A DNA stretch of 49,499 nucleotides from Scytonema tolypothrichoides VB-61278 (GCF_000828085.3 NZ_JXCA02000022.1:69192-118690); one strand, 5' to 3'. Numbered from the stretch's first letter, positions 1 through 8,414 are shown. The notes: generated by a model not told the origin, from the letters alone. Translations and numbers: made by a program.

Positions 1-1
1 A

Positions 2-769
2 GGCGAAATATTACTAACTTTGGTGGTTAAGGACTGGAATTTACGCGGAATTCAAGACCAAGCACTGGAATGGTTAAAGCGCTATCCCCAGTTAGTGGGG
101 GTTTGTTTGAACCGCAACCCAAACCGTACGAATGCCATTTTTGGACGAGAAACTCATTGCATTGCTGGGCATTCTTACTTAAGAGAAAAATTTGCCGGAC
201 TAGAATTCCAAGTACGACCGGATACATTTTTTCAAGTACATACAGAGACGGCAGAAGCATTGTTGCAGGTCGTTCAATCAGAACTCAATTTACAAGGTTC
301 TGAGGTATTACTGGATACTTATTGTGGTATTGGGACTTTGACATTGCCACTTGCCAAACAAGTTAGGAAAGCAATGGGGTTAGAATTGCAACCAGAGGCA
401 GTAGAACAAGCGATTTTAAATGCAAAGCAGAATGATATTTCAAATGTCATTTTTCAGACTGGGGCTGTCGAGAAATTGCTTCCCCAAATTGAAATTCTGC
501 CAGACATCGTTTTGCTTGATCCACCGCGTAAGGGATGCGATCGTAGTGTTATTGAAGCTTTACTCAAATTTCAACCCCGACGTATTGTTTATATCAGTTG
601 TAAAGTCGCTACCCTTGCTCGTGATCTGAAATTACTTTGTGAAAACGGGGTATATAATCTCACACGGGTACAACCAGCTGATTTCTTTGGGCAAACCGCT
701 CATGTGGAAGCTGCCGCATTTCTTGTCCGATCACAATCGGACAAAGGTGCTAACTCATTTACAACTTAA
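2..769 (+). CDS. rlmD: 23S rRNA (uracil-5)-methyltransferase, RlmD/RumA family, 5' end outside window
   Basis: The reading frame is open from base 2, so the true start and the N-terminal TRAM/Fe-S part lie left of the window; about 255 codons remain. The visible part is the SAM-dependent methyltransferase domain: the FFQVHTETAE segment, SAM motif LLDTYCGIGTLTL, motif IV LLDPPRKGCD, the catalytic-cysteine segment ISCKVATLARDL and the C-terminal HVEAAAFL with the general-base glutamate. In this family the cysteine attacks C6 of the target uracil before methylation at C5. The usual SCNPAT motif reads SCKVAT here; the cysteine is kept. The first in-window start-like codon (TTG at 20) is probably internal. 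Family assignment is firm; the exact target uracil is inferred. Confidence 0.9.
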   Translation, partial: GEILLTLVVKDWNLRGIQDQALEWLKRYPQLVGVCLNRNPNRTNAIFGRETHCIAGHSYLREKFAGLEFQVRPDTFFQVHTETAEALLQVVQSELNLQGSEVLLDTYCGIGTLTLPLAKQVRKAMGLELQPEAVEQAILNAKQNDISNVIFQTGAVEKLLPQIEILPDIVLLDPPRKGCDRSVIEALLKFQPRRIVYISCKVATLARDLKLLCENGVYNLTRVQPADFFGQTAHVEAAAFLVRSQSDKGANSFTT

Positions 770-1165
770 CTGAAATAAAAATTTGTCGTCCAACGTATCG
801 TAACAATGCTATAATACTATTAAGAGAAATATATAATTCCTTTTGTTTAAAGAGATTGACGTTGCAAAAACTCTCCCAAAAATATGAAATGAGTTGTCTA
901 AGATGCGAATCGGCGTAAAAGAGTATTAACCTACTCTTTTGACTAAAAAACATATTAGTTGCTTACTGTTTAAACAGTTGCAAACAAGCCGTTTTTTCTG
1001 TAAGTGACTCTATGTCGTAAAGGAGAGTTAATGCTCCCTAGCATTTTCAAAATTTAGTTGTGAAGACGAAAGTTTGAAGGCAACATAACCACCTCAAATT
1101 CTATCAGGGTGCCTGTGACAGCAAACTGATGTCTAGCTAACTCTGAAAGCTACGGGGTTTCTATT
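770..1165. other. Gene-free stretch with two inverted repeats and a long leader
   Basis: I see no coding sequence. Two perfect inverted repeats are present: a 9-bp stem AAAAGAGTA/TACTCTTTT at 917-940, a possible terminator-like hairpin, and a 14-bp palindrome ACTGTTTAAACAGT at 965-978. The last 150 bases before the GTG start of the next gene are not AT-rich spacer and could be a structured 5' leader; no known riboswitch was recognised. Confidence 0.5.
917..940. terminator. Hairpin after rlmD
   Basis: AAAAGAGTA (917-925) pairs perfectly with TACTCTTTT (932-940) around a six-base loop. The 3' arm ends in four T residues. It may stop transcription on either strand, though it lies about 150 bases past the rlmD stop. 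Confidence 0.4.
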
Positions 1166-1621
1166 GTGATTACTATCTCGCTTCGTCCTACAGGGCGTAA
1201 TTGGGGCACAATCAGTTTTGCCTCAACTTTGTACCTCTGTCCGATACTAGACTTGCTATTGGCAGAAATTCCGGGCAAATTACAAGCAGAACTGCGGCTA
1301 GGACTTCAAGAAGCTCTGGTAAACGCAGCCAAACACGGTAACAATCTAGATCCTGGGAAAAGGGTTGTCGTTCGCTTTTCCTTAATTGATAATCAGTATT
1401 GGTGGGTCATATCAGACCAAGGTAGCGGTTTTACACCATGTTTTACCAGCGACGTTGATATCGATCCCAAAGAATATTTACCACCCGATGAGTCAGAAAA
1501 TGGTCGTGGTATGTCTATTCTTCATCAAATTTTCGACCAAGTTCAGTGGAACAGTAAAGGTACAGAGTTGAGGCTTTGTAAACAAATAGAAAATCGAAAC
1601 CGACTTGCTTTGCGACGGTGA
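1166..1621 (+). CDS. RsbW/SpoIIAB-like ATP-binding protein (anti-sigma factor type)
   Basis: A 151-residue single-domain HATPase_c protein starting at GTG. The GHKL ATP site is readable: N-box EALVNAAKHGN (about 49-59), G1 box SDQGSGF (83-89) and G2 box NGRGMSIL (112-119). Proteins of this size usually act as serine kinases and anti-sigma factors in partner-switching cascades. No anti-sigma antagonist or sigma gene is adjacent, so the partner is unknown. It sits alone between a long leader and a hairpin shared with the convergent gene at 1686-1970. It could equally regulate a non-sigma partner. The fold is secure and the partner is inference. Confidence 0.85.
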   Translation: MITISLRPTGRNWGTISFASTLYLCPILDLLLAEIPGKLQAELRLGLQEALVNAAKHGNNLDPGKRVVVRFSLIDNQYWWVISDQGSGFTPCFTSDVDIDPKEYLPPDESENGRGMSILHQIFDQVQWNSKGTELRLCKQIENRNRLALRR

Positions 1622-1625
1622 AGAC

Positions 1626-1672
1626 GGATAAGCCAGAGGAGGGACGACAACACTTCCTCATCTGGCTTATCC
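1626..1672. terminator. Strong hairpin between convergent genes
   Basis: GGATAAGCCAGA (1626-1637) is perfectly complementary to TCTGGCTTATCC (1661-1672), with additional pairing inside. It starts five bases after one stop codon and ends 13 bases before the other gene's stop, fitting a bidirectional terminator without a long T run. Confidence 0.65.
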
Positions 1673-1685
1673 TCGTCACCTTCCC

Positions 1686-1970
1686 CTATCTCTTTTGCTC
1701 GCCGTGAGTTGGACAGGGTGGAGCAGAAATGGAACGATCCAACCAACCACCGGCTTGCTGGAGTCTAAGTAAAGCTTCTTGTGGTTCATCTTTCAGGAGA
1801 AACACAAGAGCTGCTGCTGCTTGTTCACTTGCGCGAACATTGCGGTTAGACTTAAGACGATGCCAATCGTTAGGAGATATGCTCAGCTTCTCCATCAGGG
1901 CTTGGGCTAGTTCCAAGCTGCTAAACTGACTCAGTTGATTAGCTTGAGGTAACTGGCTTGATTTCGACAT
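1686..1970 (-). CDS. Small conserved cyanobacterial protein of unknown function
   Basis: About 94 residues if translation begins at the second ATG (MSKSSQLP); an upstream in-frame ATG at 1982 would add four residues. There is no signal peptide or membrane segment. The middle is helical and Ala/Leu-rich, with LAQALMEKLSISPNDWHRLK and a second helix ASEQAAAALVFLL, and ends with GGWLDRSISAPPCPTHG. I recall this as a family restricted to cyanobacteria (possibly DUF6439) but cannot confirm the accession. It is convergent with the ATP-binding protein gene. Function unknown. Confidence 0.75.
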   Translation of the reverse strand: MSKSSQLPQANQLSQFSSLELAQALMEKLSISPNDWHRLKSNRNVRASEQAAAALVFLLKDEPQEALLRLQQAGGWLDRSISAPPCPTHGEQKR

Positions 1971-2020
1971 GATATCAGGCATGAGTGCTGAGTACTGAAG
2001 TTGTGGGTGATAGTCTGGGG

Positions 2021-2260
2021 CTATTTCATTCTATGCACAACTACACAGTCTAATAGCAATGTAAAACTCTCGGATCTGAAAGTTCTACATATGTGGAATA
2101 GTAACCGTAGGGTGGGCACTGCCCACAACGTAAAAATAAGGTTTTGAGCGAGGGTAGGCAGTGCCCACCCTACAAAAACAGCGTTATTGATAGTGGTGCA
2201 AGATGTGAGAAAACTCAATACGGTTGCTGTTAGAGTCAAAACTGAGATCTGACGCACCAT
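2021..2260 (-). pseudogene. Lipoprotein gene remnant with a repeat inserted after the signal peptide
   Basis: The 79-codon frame begins with a convincing lipoprotein signal (MVRQISVLTLTATVLSFLTS then Cys, about residues 1-21). After CTTINNA it runs straight into translation of the inverted repeat at 2107-2173, giving the low-complexity string VGWALPTL...LWAVPTL, and then unrelated residues to the stop. WALPTL/WAVPTL is what this dispersed cyanobacterial repeat encodes when read through. The simplest reading is a small lipoprotein gene truncated by the repeat. An alternative is a chance signal-like sequence; the Cys-containing lipobox makes that less attractive. Confidence 0.45.
2107..2173. 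repeat. 67-bp palindromic repeat element (GTAGGGTGGGCA type)
   Basis: GTAGGGTGGGCACTGCC (2107-2123) is repeated perfectly inverted at 2157-2173. A related half-copy, TAGGGTGGGCACTG, occurs at 2301-2314. The form is that of a small non-autonomous hairpin element; no transposase is nearby. Confidence 0.7.
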
Positions 2261-2341
2261 AATTATTGTGATTTTGTAGCCTCAAAAGCTTATGATTCCC
2301 TAGGGTGGGCACTGTTCACCTTACTCTTTTTGAGAAAGTGA

Positions 2342-2381
2342 GCCAGCGCGGTCTTGGGGGTTTCCCCCATGAGCGACTGGC
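2342..2381. repeat. Nested hairpin repeat upstream of the gene at 2422
   Basis: GCCAG (2342-2346) pairs with CTGGC (2377-2381), and inside it TGGGGG (2355-2360) pairs with CCCCCA (2364-2369). This is a dispersed repeat in filamentous cyanobacteria. It keeps the frame of the downstream gene open and creates a false N-terminal extension from 2305. Confidence 0.6.
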
Positions 2382-2421
2382 GAACCCGGAGGGTGCAAGA
2401 TCTGAGTCTACTAACTTGTAC

Positions 2422-2787
2422 ATGAAGCCGCCGAAACAGTCATCTAGGCCACCTTTTGATAAAGAAAATCAAGATTCAGAATTTGAACAAGAACTTCTGA
2501 AACTCGAGCATGCGCTTGTTGCTTTAAAGGAACGCTACAATCAAGTGCAAGCAGACAAAGCTAGTCAAAAAGAATTACAACAACGTCTTGGACGATTGCG
2601 TCACAGTAAATTACCAAATGTAAAAGCCGAGTTAAAGCAAATTCAACAACACTTGGAAGAACTTGAATTTAACTTAGAAAGTCAATTATTATCCTGGAAT
2701 AGCGTTAAAGAACCTTTTTGGCAAGCCGTCCGCTTTGGTGGTTTGGGCGTTATCATAGGCTGGTTATTAAAGTCTGTTGCTGGATAA
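2422..2787 (+). CDS. Small coiled-coil protein with C-terminal membrane segment
   Basis: 121 residues from the ATG at 2422. The frame stays open back to 2305, but that part is encoded by repeat DNA, so I reject it. Residues 18-95 are charged with a heptad-like Leu pattern ([38 protein letters not shown]), suggesting a coiled coil. The last 20 residues ([17 protein letters not shown]) look like a tail anchor. The gene ends one base before the asnS start, so the two are probably co-transcribed. I recognise no domain. Membrane-attached coiled coil is an inference from composition. Confidence 0.75.
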   Translation: MKPPKQSSRPPFDKENQDSEFEQELLKLEHALVALKERYNQVQADKASQKELQQRLGRLRHSKLPNVKAELKQIQQHLEELEFNLESQLLSWNSVKEPFWQAVRFGGLGVIIGWLLKSVAG

Positions 2788-2788
2788 T

Positions 2789-4180
2789 ATGGAAAATCGA
2801 CGGATTGCAGAAATATTGCGAAGTGGTGAACCTGATGAGTTTGTAGTAGTTCAAGGCTGGGTTCGCACAAAACGAGAGTTAAAAGGATTTTCTTTTATAG
2901 AAGTAAATGATGGCTCATCCTTGGCGAGTTTGCAAGTAGTACTCAATGAGGATTTGCCAGACTACGATGATATTTTAAAAAAGCTCAATACTGGTGCTTC
3001 AGTGGAAGTGGCTGGAGTGCTGGTGGGATCACTTGGTAAAGGACAGCGGATTGAGTTAAAAACAGATAAGATAAAAGTCTTTGGAGAAGCTGATCCCGAA
3101 ACATATCCTCTGCAAAAGAAACGCCATTCGTTTGAGTTTTTGCGAACTATTGGACATTTGCGATCGCGCACCAATTCCTTTGGTGCAGTTTTCCGAGTCA
3201 GAAACGCCTGCGCTACTGCTATTCATCAATTTTTCCAAGAACGCGGCTTTTTGTGGGTACACACTCCTGTTATCACCGCTAACGACTGCGAAGGTGCGGG
3301 TGAACTTTTCAGCGTCACCAGTTTGGATCTCAAAAATGTTCCTCGTACCCAAACCCAAGCCATAGATTATAGTAAAGACTTTTTTGGCAAACCAACATAC
3401 TTAACAGTCAGCGGTCAACTCGAAGCCGAAGTTATGGCGATGGCGTTTACGAACGTCTATACTTTTGGTCCTACTTTCCGTGCAGAAAACTCTAACACCT
3501 CTCGCCACTTGGCAGAATTTTGGATGGTAGAACCAGAGATGGCTTTCTGTGATCTCAAAGGAGATATGGATTTAGCCGAGGCGTTTCTCAGACATATTTT
3601 CAAATATGTACTAGAAACTTGCTCAGAAGACATGGAATTTTTCAATCAGCGTATTGATAATAGTGTATTGGCAACGGCAGACAACATTATTAATAATGAA
3701 TTTGAGCGCATAACTTACACAGAAGCCATCAAACTATTAGAAAAAGCTGATGTTCAATTTGAATATCCTGTCAACTGGGGTTTAGATTTACAGTCAGAAC
3801 ACGAACGCTATCTTTGCGAACAACTCTTCAAGAAGCCAGTTATCGTTACCAATTATCCAGCGCAAATCAAAGCCTTCTACATGCGCTTAGATGAGGATGA
3901 AAAAACCGTTTCTGCGATGGATATTCTGGCACCCAAAATTGGTGAAATTATTGGCGGTTCTCAAAGAGAAGAACGATTAGATGTTCTCGAACGTCGTATA
4001 ATCGCTCAAGGAATGAAACCAGAAGATTTGTGGTGGTATCTCGATTTGCGCCGCTTTGGAACTGTTCCCCATGCTGGGTTTGGATTGGGTTTTGAACGAC
4101 TGGTGCAGTTTATGACGGGGATGGGAAATATCAGAGATGTGATTCCGTTTCCACGGACTCCGGAAAGTGCTGAGTTTTAA
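2789..4180 (+). CDS. asnS: Asparaginyl-tRNA synthetase
   Basis: 463 residues from ATG 2789 (an in-frame TTG at 2777 overlaps the previous gene and is unlikely). It charges tRNA-Asn with asparagine. Order: N-terminal OB-fold anticodon-binding domain (about 15-110, [12 protein letters not shown]), then the class II catalytic core with motif 1 ([15 protein letters not shown], about 148-162), motif 2 ([16 protein letters not shown]) and motif 3 ([12 protein letters not shown]) near the C-terminus. The WMVEPEMAF and IPFPRTP segments are typical of AsnRS rather than AspRS. Length matches the bacterial family (about 465). It follows the coiled-coil gene with a one-base gap and has its own terminator. 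Confidence 0.97.
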   Translation: MENRRIAEILRSGEPDEFVVVQGWVRTKRELKGFSFIEVNDGSSLASLQVVLNEDLPDYDDILKKLNTGASVEVAGVLVGSLGKGQRIELKTDKIKVFGEADPETYPLQKKRHSFEFLRTIGHLRSRTNSFGAVFRVRNACATAIHQFFQERGFLWVHTPVITANDCEGAGELFSVTSLDLKNVPRTQTQAIDYSKDFFGKPTYLTVSGQLEAEVMAMAFTNVYTFGPTFRAENSNTSRHLAEFWMVEPEMAFCDLKGDMDLAEAFLRHIFKYVLETCSEDMEFFNQRIDNSVLATADNIINNEFERITYTEAIKLLEKADVQFEYPVNWGLDLQSEHERYLCEQLFKKPVIVTNYPAQIKAFYMRLDEDEKTVSAMDILAPKIGEIIGGSQREERLDVLERRIIAQGMKPEDLWWYLDLRRFGTVPHAGFGLGFERLVQFMTGMGNIRDVIPFPRTPESAEF

Positions 4181-4190
4181 CTGTTTTTAA

Positions 4191-4222
4191 AAACCCGGTT
4201 TTTGAAAAAATCGGGTTTCTTT
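4191..4222 (+). terminator. asnS terminator
   Basis: AAACCCG (4191-4197) pairs with CGGGTTT (4212-4218) and is followed by a T-rich tail. It lies 11 bases after the asnS stop. The same AAACCCGG motif forms inverted repeats elsewhere in the window (37310-37368, 40999-41066). Confidence 0.75.
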
Positions 4223-4251
4223 ATAGTTAAGTATTAATAGCTAGATTAATT

Positions 4252-4842
4252 TTACTTCCTTAATTTTTCTAGCGCGTTTGTGATAAATTTTAGTTCATCT
4301 GCTGACAAAGCCTGATTAGCAGACTCAAAAAAAACTGATAAATTGCCGAGTTCAAGATGTTCGTATACGCTGGCTTGTAAAGCTAGTTCTAATAGATGTA
4401 CTTGGTGAACAAACTGGGATTCAGCAGATTCTCTCTTTTCATATTCTTCCCATAAAGCAATCCATTTTGAGCCATTAGGAAGTTTACTCAGTACTTGAGA
4501 AATAGATTGTTTTTCTAGCTGATATTTCTGGCTTCGTTCTATGATATCTTGTGGAGTAAAATCCCCTACATATACTTCTCCCAAATCATGTATTAAAGCC
4601 ATACGAATAACCTTTGTTTTATCTAACTCAATGTGATATTCATCTGCCAAAAATAAAGCTAGTAGTGCAACACAAAACGAGTGTTCAGCAACACTTTCAC
4701 AATACTTTTTTTCTATACCATGCCTTAGCCAACCCTGACGATAGAGATGTTTCAAATGATTGAATTCAAAATAAGCTTCGATAATAGGTAAGGTTTTTTG
4801 ACCGCTTAAAAGAGTCACAGGTAAAGGTGCTTTTGTATGCAT
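4252..4842 (-). CDS. HD-domain hydrolase, YfbR/HDDC2-like
   Basis: 196 residues from the ATG at 4842; a TTG three codons upstream (4851) is an alternative. The metal-binding HD signature is clear: the early His (ESVAEHSF), HD pair (ALIHDLGEVYVGD) and a later acidic region. This layout matches the HD_3/HDDC2 family, whose characterised members are 5'-deoxynucleotidases acting on dNMPs. Substrate here is inferred. It lies alone on the minus strand, convergent with asnS, with 170 bp to the next gene. Confidence 0.8.
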   Translation of the reverse strand: MHTKAPLPVTLLSGQKTLPIIEAYFEFNHLKHLYRQGWLRHGIEKKYCESVAEHSFCVALLALFLADEYHIELDKTKVIRMALIHDLGEVYVGDFTPQDIIERSQKYQLEKQSISQVLSKLPNGSKWIALWEEYEKRESAESQFVHQVHLLELALQASVYEHLELGNLSVFFESANQALSADELKFITNALEKLRK

Positions 4843-5015
4843 AATTTTCAATTCACTCTTGCAATGAAAAATAACAAATTCCGGACGTGATTTACACAGG
4901 ATATATTTATCCTATTGTTTGCTAATCTTTTTGATTGTAGCAGATAAGAATGGGCTGAAGTTTTCAGCCCAAACTATAGTTGATAGGAAAGTGCAAGATA
5001 TGAATCAAGGTATTT

Positions 5016-5504
5016 CTATACATATACACGTCGAGCGATCGCCTCCCTATCCAAACGACATAATCTTACTCGCTGGATAATTTGTGCGCCCATTTTTTCA
5101 TAAAACTGAATTGCAGGTGCATTATGAGTAGCGACTGTCCAATCGATTCTTCTACCTCCTTTTTTATCAGCAATTTGACATAAACGTTTTATCAACGCTT
5201 CACCAACTCCACGGTTTCGATATTCAGCTTTGATATATAAATCATCTAGCCAGATTCCTGGTTGAGCAAGAAAGGTGGAGTAAATCTGGTGATATGTGGC
5301 AAATCCAATTGGATTCTTATCAATCTCAGCTAACAAAACAAACGCAAGAGGATTTTCACAAAATAAAGTGTCTTTTAGTTTCTTGGGTGTCGCCTCTACA
5401 AAGTCAAGACAGCCATCAAACTCTGCCTTCAATCTAATGAGTTCCATAATAGTAGAAACATCACTGACGTTGGCGTCTCGGATTAAAAACTGTTGGTTGT
5501 GCAT
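5016..5504 (-). CDS. GNAT-family N-acetyltransferase
   Basis: 162 residues from ATG 5504 (MHNQQFLIRDANVSD). An upstream ATG at 5537 would overlap the antiporter gene by 14 bases and add residues not typical of the fold. GNAT landmarks: beta1 FLIRDANVSD, the strand LDDLYIKAEYR and the acetyl-CoA pyrophosphate loop RNRGVGEALIKRL, then APAIQFYEKMGAQ. It transfers acetyl from acetyl-CoA to an amine; the substrate is unknown (the length and ending resemble diamine acetyltransferase-like members). It is likely co-transcribed with the upstream NhaC gene, 19 bp away or overlapping depending on the start. Confidence 0.85.
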   Translation of the reverse strand: MHNQQFLIRDANVSDVSTIMELIRLKAEFDGCLDFVEATPKKLKDTLFCENPLAFVLLAEIDKNPIGFATYHQIYSTFLAQPGIWLDDLYIKAEYRNRGVGEALIKRLCQIADKKGGRRIDWTVATHNAPAIQFYEKMGAQIIQRVRLCRLDREAIARRVYV

Positions 5505-5523
5505 AAGAAAGACAAAAGTAAAG

Positions 5524-6867
5524 TTATTCAAAGTCATCTTGCATTTTGGATTCTGTTAACTTAAATCGAACCCAATTCCAAACTGGAATTAGATATAAAT
5601 AAACGGCATAGGGGATAAATCCTGAATCAGTCATTAATAGAGTTGCAGGTACTAATCCGGCAATATTCCAAGGAATGAGAGGTGATAGTACAACAGCAGT
5701 ATTTTCAATATCAGTTGCTAATTCATAATTGTCTAGACGCTCTTGCTCATACTTTTCTTTTACAAGCTGATGAGTCAGGAGAATTGCCAGCGTTTGAGTG
5801 CAACCAAAAGCGGCTGATGCTAACCCAACTGTACTGGTTCCGAAAAATAAATGACTTCTAGAAGAAGCTTTCTTGAGAAGATTATCCACAGTTACTAATA
5901 TTTTTGTCCCGACGATAATTCCTGATAGAGAAGTCGATAAAATGACGACTAGCGAAATTCTAAGCATCGAAAAGATGCCTCCTCCTGTCAGAACTTCACT
6001 CAAGTCCATTCTTTGCTCTAAGTTGAAGCCAAACCAAGCAAAGTTTATCATTTTAAACCAAGAATATTTTTGGTAAAATATCCCTAAAAAGAATCCAATT
6101 ACGAGACTAACTAGTAATGTTAATTTCACTTCTACTTTGAAAAGACAAAGCACTATAACGGCAAAAGCCGGAAATAACACGAGTGGGTTAATATTAAAGT
6201 ATTTCGGAATTTCTGAAATCAAATCACTATTTCTAATTTCAACAGGATTGCTGAATGAAAAAATTAAATAAATCAAGCTAGAAGTTATTAAAGGTAACCA
6301 AGCAGTTGATATCATAGCTCTTAGGTTTCTATATAGCTTGGTTTTGGTAAGACTAGCAACAAGATGCGCACTAGAAGACATCGGAGAACATCTATCTCCA
6401 AAATAGGCTCCTGCAATAATTGCCCCAGCAATTAAATGAGGATTAATATCTCCTTCTTTTGCCATAATCATCAGGGCTACTCCTACAGTACTAACTGTGC
6501 CAAGGGAGGTGCCCAATAGTACATAAATAAAACAGGAAAGGACAAAGGCTGAAAGAATAAAATATTGAGGATTTATGAATTGGGTTCCATAGTAAACTAA
6601 AGCAGGAATTGTTCCTGCTGCCAGCCACACGGCTGTCACTGCTCCAATTAATAAGAGAATTGTGATGACTGGAAAAGCTTTTTGACTACTAGTCAAACCC
6701 ATTTTTATTAAAGATTTTACGCCAAAGCCTTGGTAAGAAAATGTCACAAGGAGTATGACCAGAGAAAGTAAAAGTGGATAGGCAACAAAGTAACCTTTGA
6801 TAACGCTACACAGCAAGATAAAAAAACAAAAAATTAGAGGAAGTAATGAAATCATTTTCTTGATCAT
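5524..6867 (-). CDS. nhaC: NhaC-family Na+/H+ antiporter
   Basis: 447 residues with about 11-12 hydrophobic segments and almost no soluble part. The family hallmark GDRCSPMSSSAHLVASLT (NhaC: GDK-SP-S) is present near residue 160, preceded by LGTSLGTVSTVGVALM. Such proteins exchange Na+ for H+ across the plasma membrane. The gene is more AT-rich than its neighbours and NhaC is patchy in cyanobacteria, so acquisition by transfer is possible. A LysR gene starts 160 bp away in the opposite direction and may control it. The GNAT gene follows in the same orientation. Family is secure; the ion may differ because NhaC relatives include substrate antiporters. Confidence 0.85.
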   Translation of the reverse strand: MIKKMISLLPLIFCFFILLCSVIKGYFVAYPLLLSLVILLVTFSYQGFGVKSLIKMGLTSSQKAFPVITILLLIGAVTAVWLAAGTIPALVYYGTQFINPQYFILSAFVLSCFIYVLLGTSLGTVSTVGVALMIMAKEGDINPHLIAGAIIAGAYFGDRCSPMSSSAHLVASLTKTKLYRNLRAMISTAWLPLITSSLIYLIFSFSNPVEIRNSDLISEIPKYFNINPLVLFPAFAVIVLCLFKVEVKLTLLVSLVIGFFLGIFYQKYSWFKMINFAWFGFNLEQRMDLSEVLTGGGIFSMLRISLVVILSTSLSGIIVGTKILVTVDNLLKKASSRSHLFFGTSTVGLASAAFGCTQTLAILLTHQLVKEKYEQERLDNYELATDIENTAVVLSPLIPWNIAGLVPATLLMTDSGFIPYAVYLYLIPVWNWVRFKLTESKMQDDFE

Positions 6868-6943
6868 TCATTCTCTTTTTTCCAACACTAAATAGTTTAG
6901 TTATTACACAATTGCAAAACAAAGTATTTCTTAGATACCTTAT

Positions 6944-6958
6944 ATCGATAAAATCGAT
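6944..6958. promoter_or_regulatory. Candidate LysR operator in divergent promoter region
   Basis: ATCGAT occurs at 6944-6949 and again at 6953-6958 with AAA between, giving a short dyad inside the 160-bp gap between nhaC and lysR. LysR regulators usually bind such interrupted palindromes. This rests on position and symmetry only. Confidence 0.35.
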
Positions 6959-7027
6959 GGATGAAGAGTAAAGACTTTTGCATCTATCAAAATGTGGCTT
7001 TCTTAGATAAATGAAGTCAAAGACAGT

Positions 7028-7897
7028 ATGCTAAAAATCTCTCAGTTGCGGGCTTTTGTGGCTGTTGCTGACCACGGTAACTTCAGCTTAGCGGCTTTAG
7101 AGTTGGGGTTATCTCAGTCAACTGTTAGTCATGCGATCGCCACACTTGAACAAGAACTAGGAGTTATTCTCTTTTTTCGGAGTCGTCAGGGTGCAACTTT
7201 GACGCCAATTGGAGGGGAGGTGATTCAGGAGGCGCGTCAAGTTTTGCATTTATTAGAGGTGATGCAGCAAAAAGCCAACCTGGAAAAAGGATTACAGGCT
7301 GGACAAGTGCGGGTTGCTTGTGTTCGCAGCATTGCAACTCACGTACTACCAGAGGTGATTGCTCGTTTTCGCGAGAAGTTTCCAAAGATTAGTGTGGTGA
7401 TAACCGAATGCGATCGCTATGCAGAAGTAGAACAGGCACTGCGAGAAAATCACGCGGACGTTGGCTTCACCTTGTTACCGACGACAACAGAGTTTGACAC
7501 ACGGGAGTTATTCCGAGATGAGTTTGTTGCACTGCTACCTCCCAAGTCAATAGCTGCTGATGAGTCGCTGAGTTGGGAACAGTTAGCAGGGTATCCGATG
7601 ATTGTGAATATCCGCAGTCCTCAGCACAACAAGACAGTCCAGACTCATTTTTTAAAATTTGGTCAAACTCTCAAGGTGGACTATCAAGTGAGGGAAGATT
7701 CGACAATTCTCAGTATGGTTAAGCAAGGATTAGGGGCAGCTGTAATGGCGAGATTAGCAGCTGAACCTATACCAGAAATCATAGAAACGAGGAGTTTGCC
7801 AGTACCGCTAGAGAGAATTATCGGAGTTGCTACCCTTGAAGATGCTTTATTGCCCAGAGGTGTCTTTGCTTTTCTGGACGTTCTCAAAGTTGGTTGA
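7028..7897 (+). CDS. LysR-family transcriptional regulator
   Basis: 289 residues, normal length. The N-terminal winged HTH is clear: LRAFVAVADHGNFSLAALEL then LSQSTVSHAIATLEQELG (about 6-45). The effector domain follows from about 90 (VRVACVRSIATHVLPEVIARF ... ECDRYAEVEQALRENHADVGF) with the usual two-lobed periplasmic-binding-like layout, ending at FLDVLKVG. It is divergent from nhaC, the classic LysR-target arrangement, so it may regulate that antiporter. The co-inducer is unknown. A hairpin at 7957-7986 follows the gene. Confidence 0.9.
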   Translation: MLKISQLRAFVAVADHGNFSLAALELGLSQSTVSHAIATLEQELGVILFFRSRQGATLTPIGGEVIQEARQVLHLLEVMQQKANLEKGLQAGQVRVACVRSIATHVLPEVIARFREKFPKISVVITECDRYAEVEQALRENHADVGFTLLPTTTEFDTRELFRDEFVALLPPKSIAADESLSWEQLAGYPMIVNIRSPQHNKTVQTHFLKFGQTLKVDYQVREDSTILSMVKQGLGAAVMARLAAEPIPEIIETRSLPVPLERIIGVATLEDALLPRGVFAFLDVLKVG

Positions 7898-7956
7898 CGT
7901 ATTTGGCATCACTGCTACACCCTAAACTAGATTGAAATAAGCAGCAATGATCCCAT

Positions 7957-7986
7957 CCTTAGGCTGTTTGCACAGCATGCCTAAGG
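7957..7986 (+). terminator. Hairpin downstream of lysR
   Basis: CCTTAGGC (7957-7964) pairs with GCCTAAGG (7979-7986) about 60 bases after the lysR stop. There is no adjacent T run, so efficiency is uncertain. Confidence 0.4.
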
Positions 7987-8105
7987 CATTGCGACAAGCT
8001 TTTCAAACTACCGCCTTATAAAAAGTAGTGTCAAGATTTTTGTTGCGGGAGAAAAAATAGTTGTAACATAAAACCCGCATCTAAAAATTACAGGGGAAAG
8101 CTATT

Positions 8106-8414
8106 ATGGCCATTCCAAATCAACAGGGTAAATCTACTATCGATTTTCGAGACAACCGACGCACCACAACTCGCGTTACAGTTCATATTCCCAAGGAGTT
8201 GCATAAACAACCAGTTATTTCACGCCTGATATCTTATTGCGGCATCACAGTCAATATTGCAGCAGCTCAACTGAATGGTCATATGCCGCAACCAGGTAAC
8301 TTTGATTTAGAGCTACGAGGAACAGTTTTCCAAATTGCTAGCGCCTTAACTTACCTTAATGAACTGAATTTAGAAGTTTGCCACCCATTTTTTACAGAAG
8401 AAGAAGGTTGGTAA
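8106..8414 (+). CDS. NIL-domain protein
   Basis: 102 residues with a good ribosome site (AGGGGAAAG) just upstream of ATG 8106. After a polar N-terminus, residues about 22-100 match the NIL ferredoxin-like fold (TRVTVHIPKELHKQPVISRLI, VNIAAAQLNG, FDLELRGTVFQIASALTYL, LEV). NIL domains bind amino acids such as methionine at the C-terminus of MetN transporters; free-standing copies are common in cyanobacteria and have no assigned role. There is no transporter gene nearby. A 10-bp hairpin follows. Confidence 0.8.
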   Translation: MAIPNQQGKSTIDFRDNRRTTTRVTVHIPKELHKQPVISRLISYCGITVNIAAAQLNGHMPQPGNFDLELRGTVFQIASALTYLNELNLEVCHPFFTEEEGW

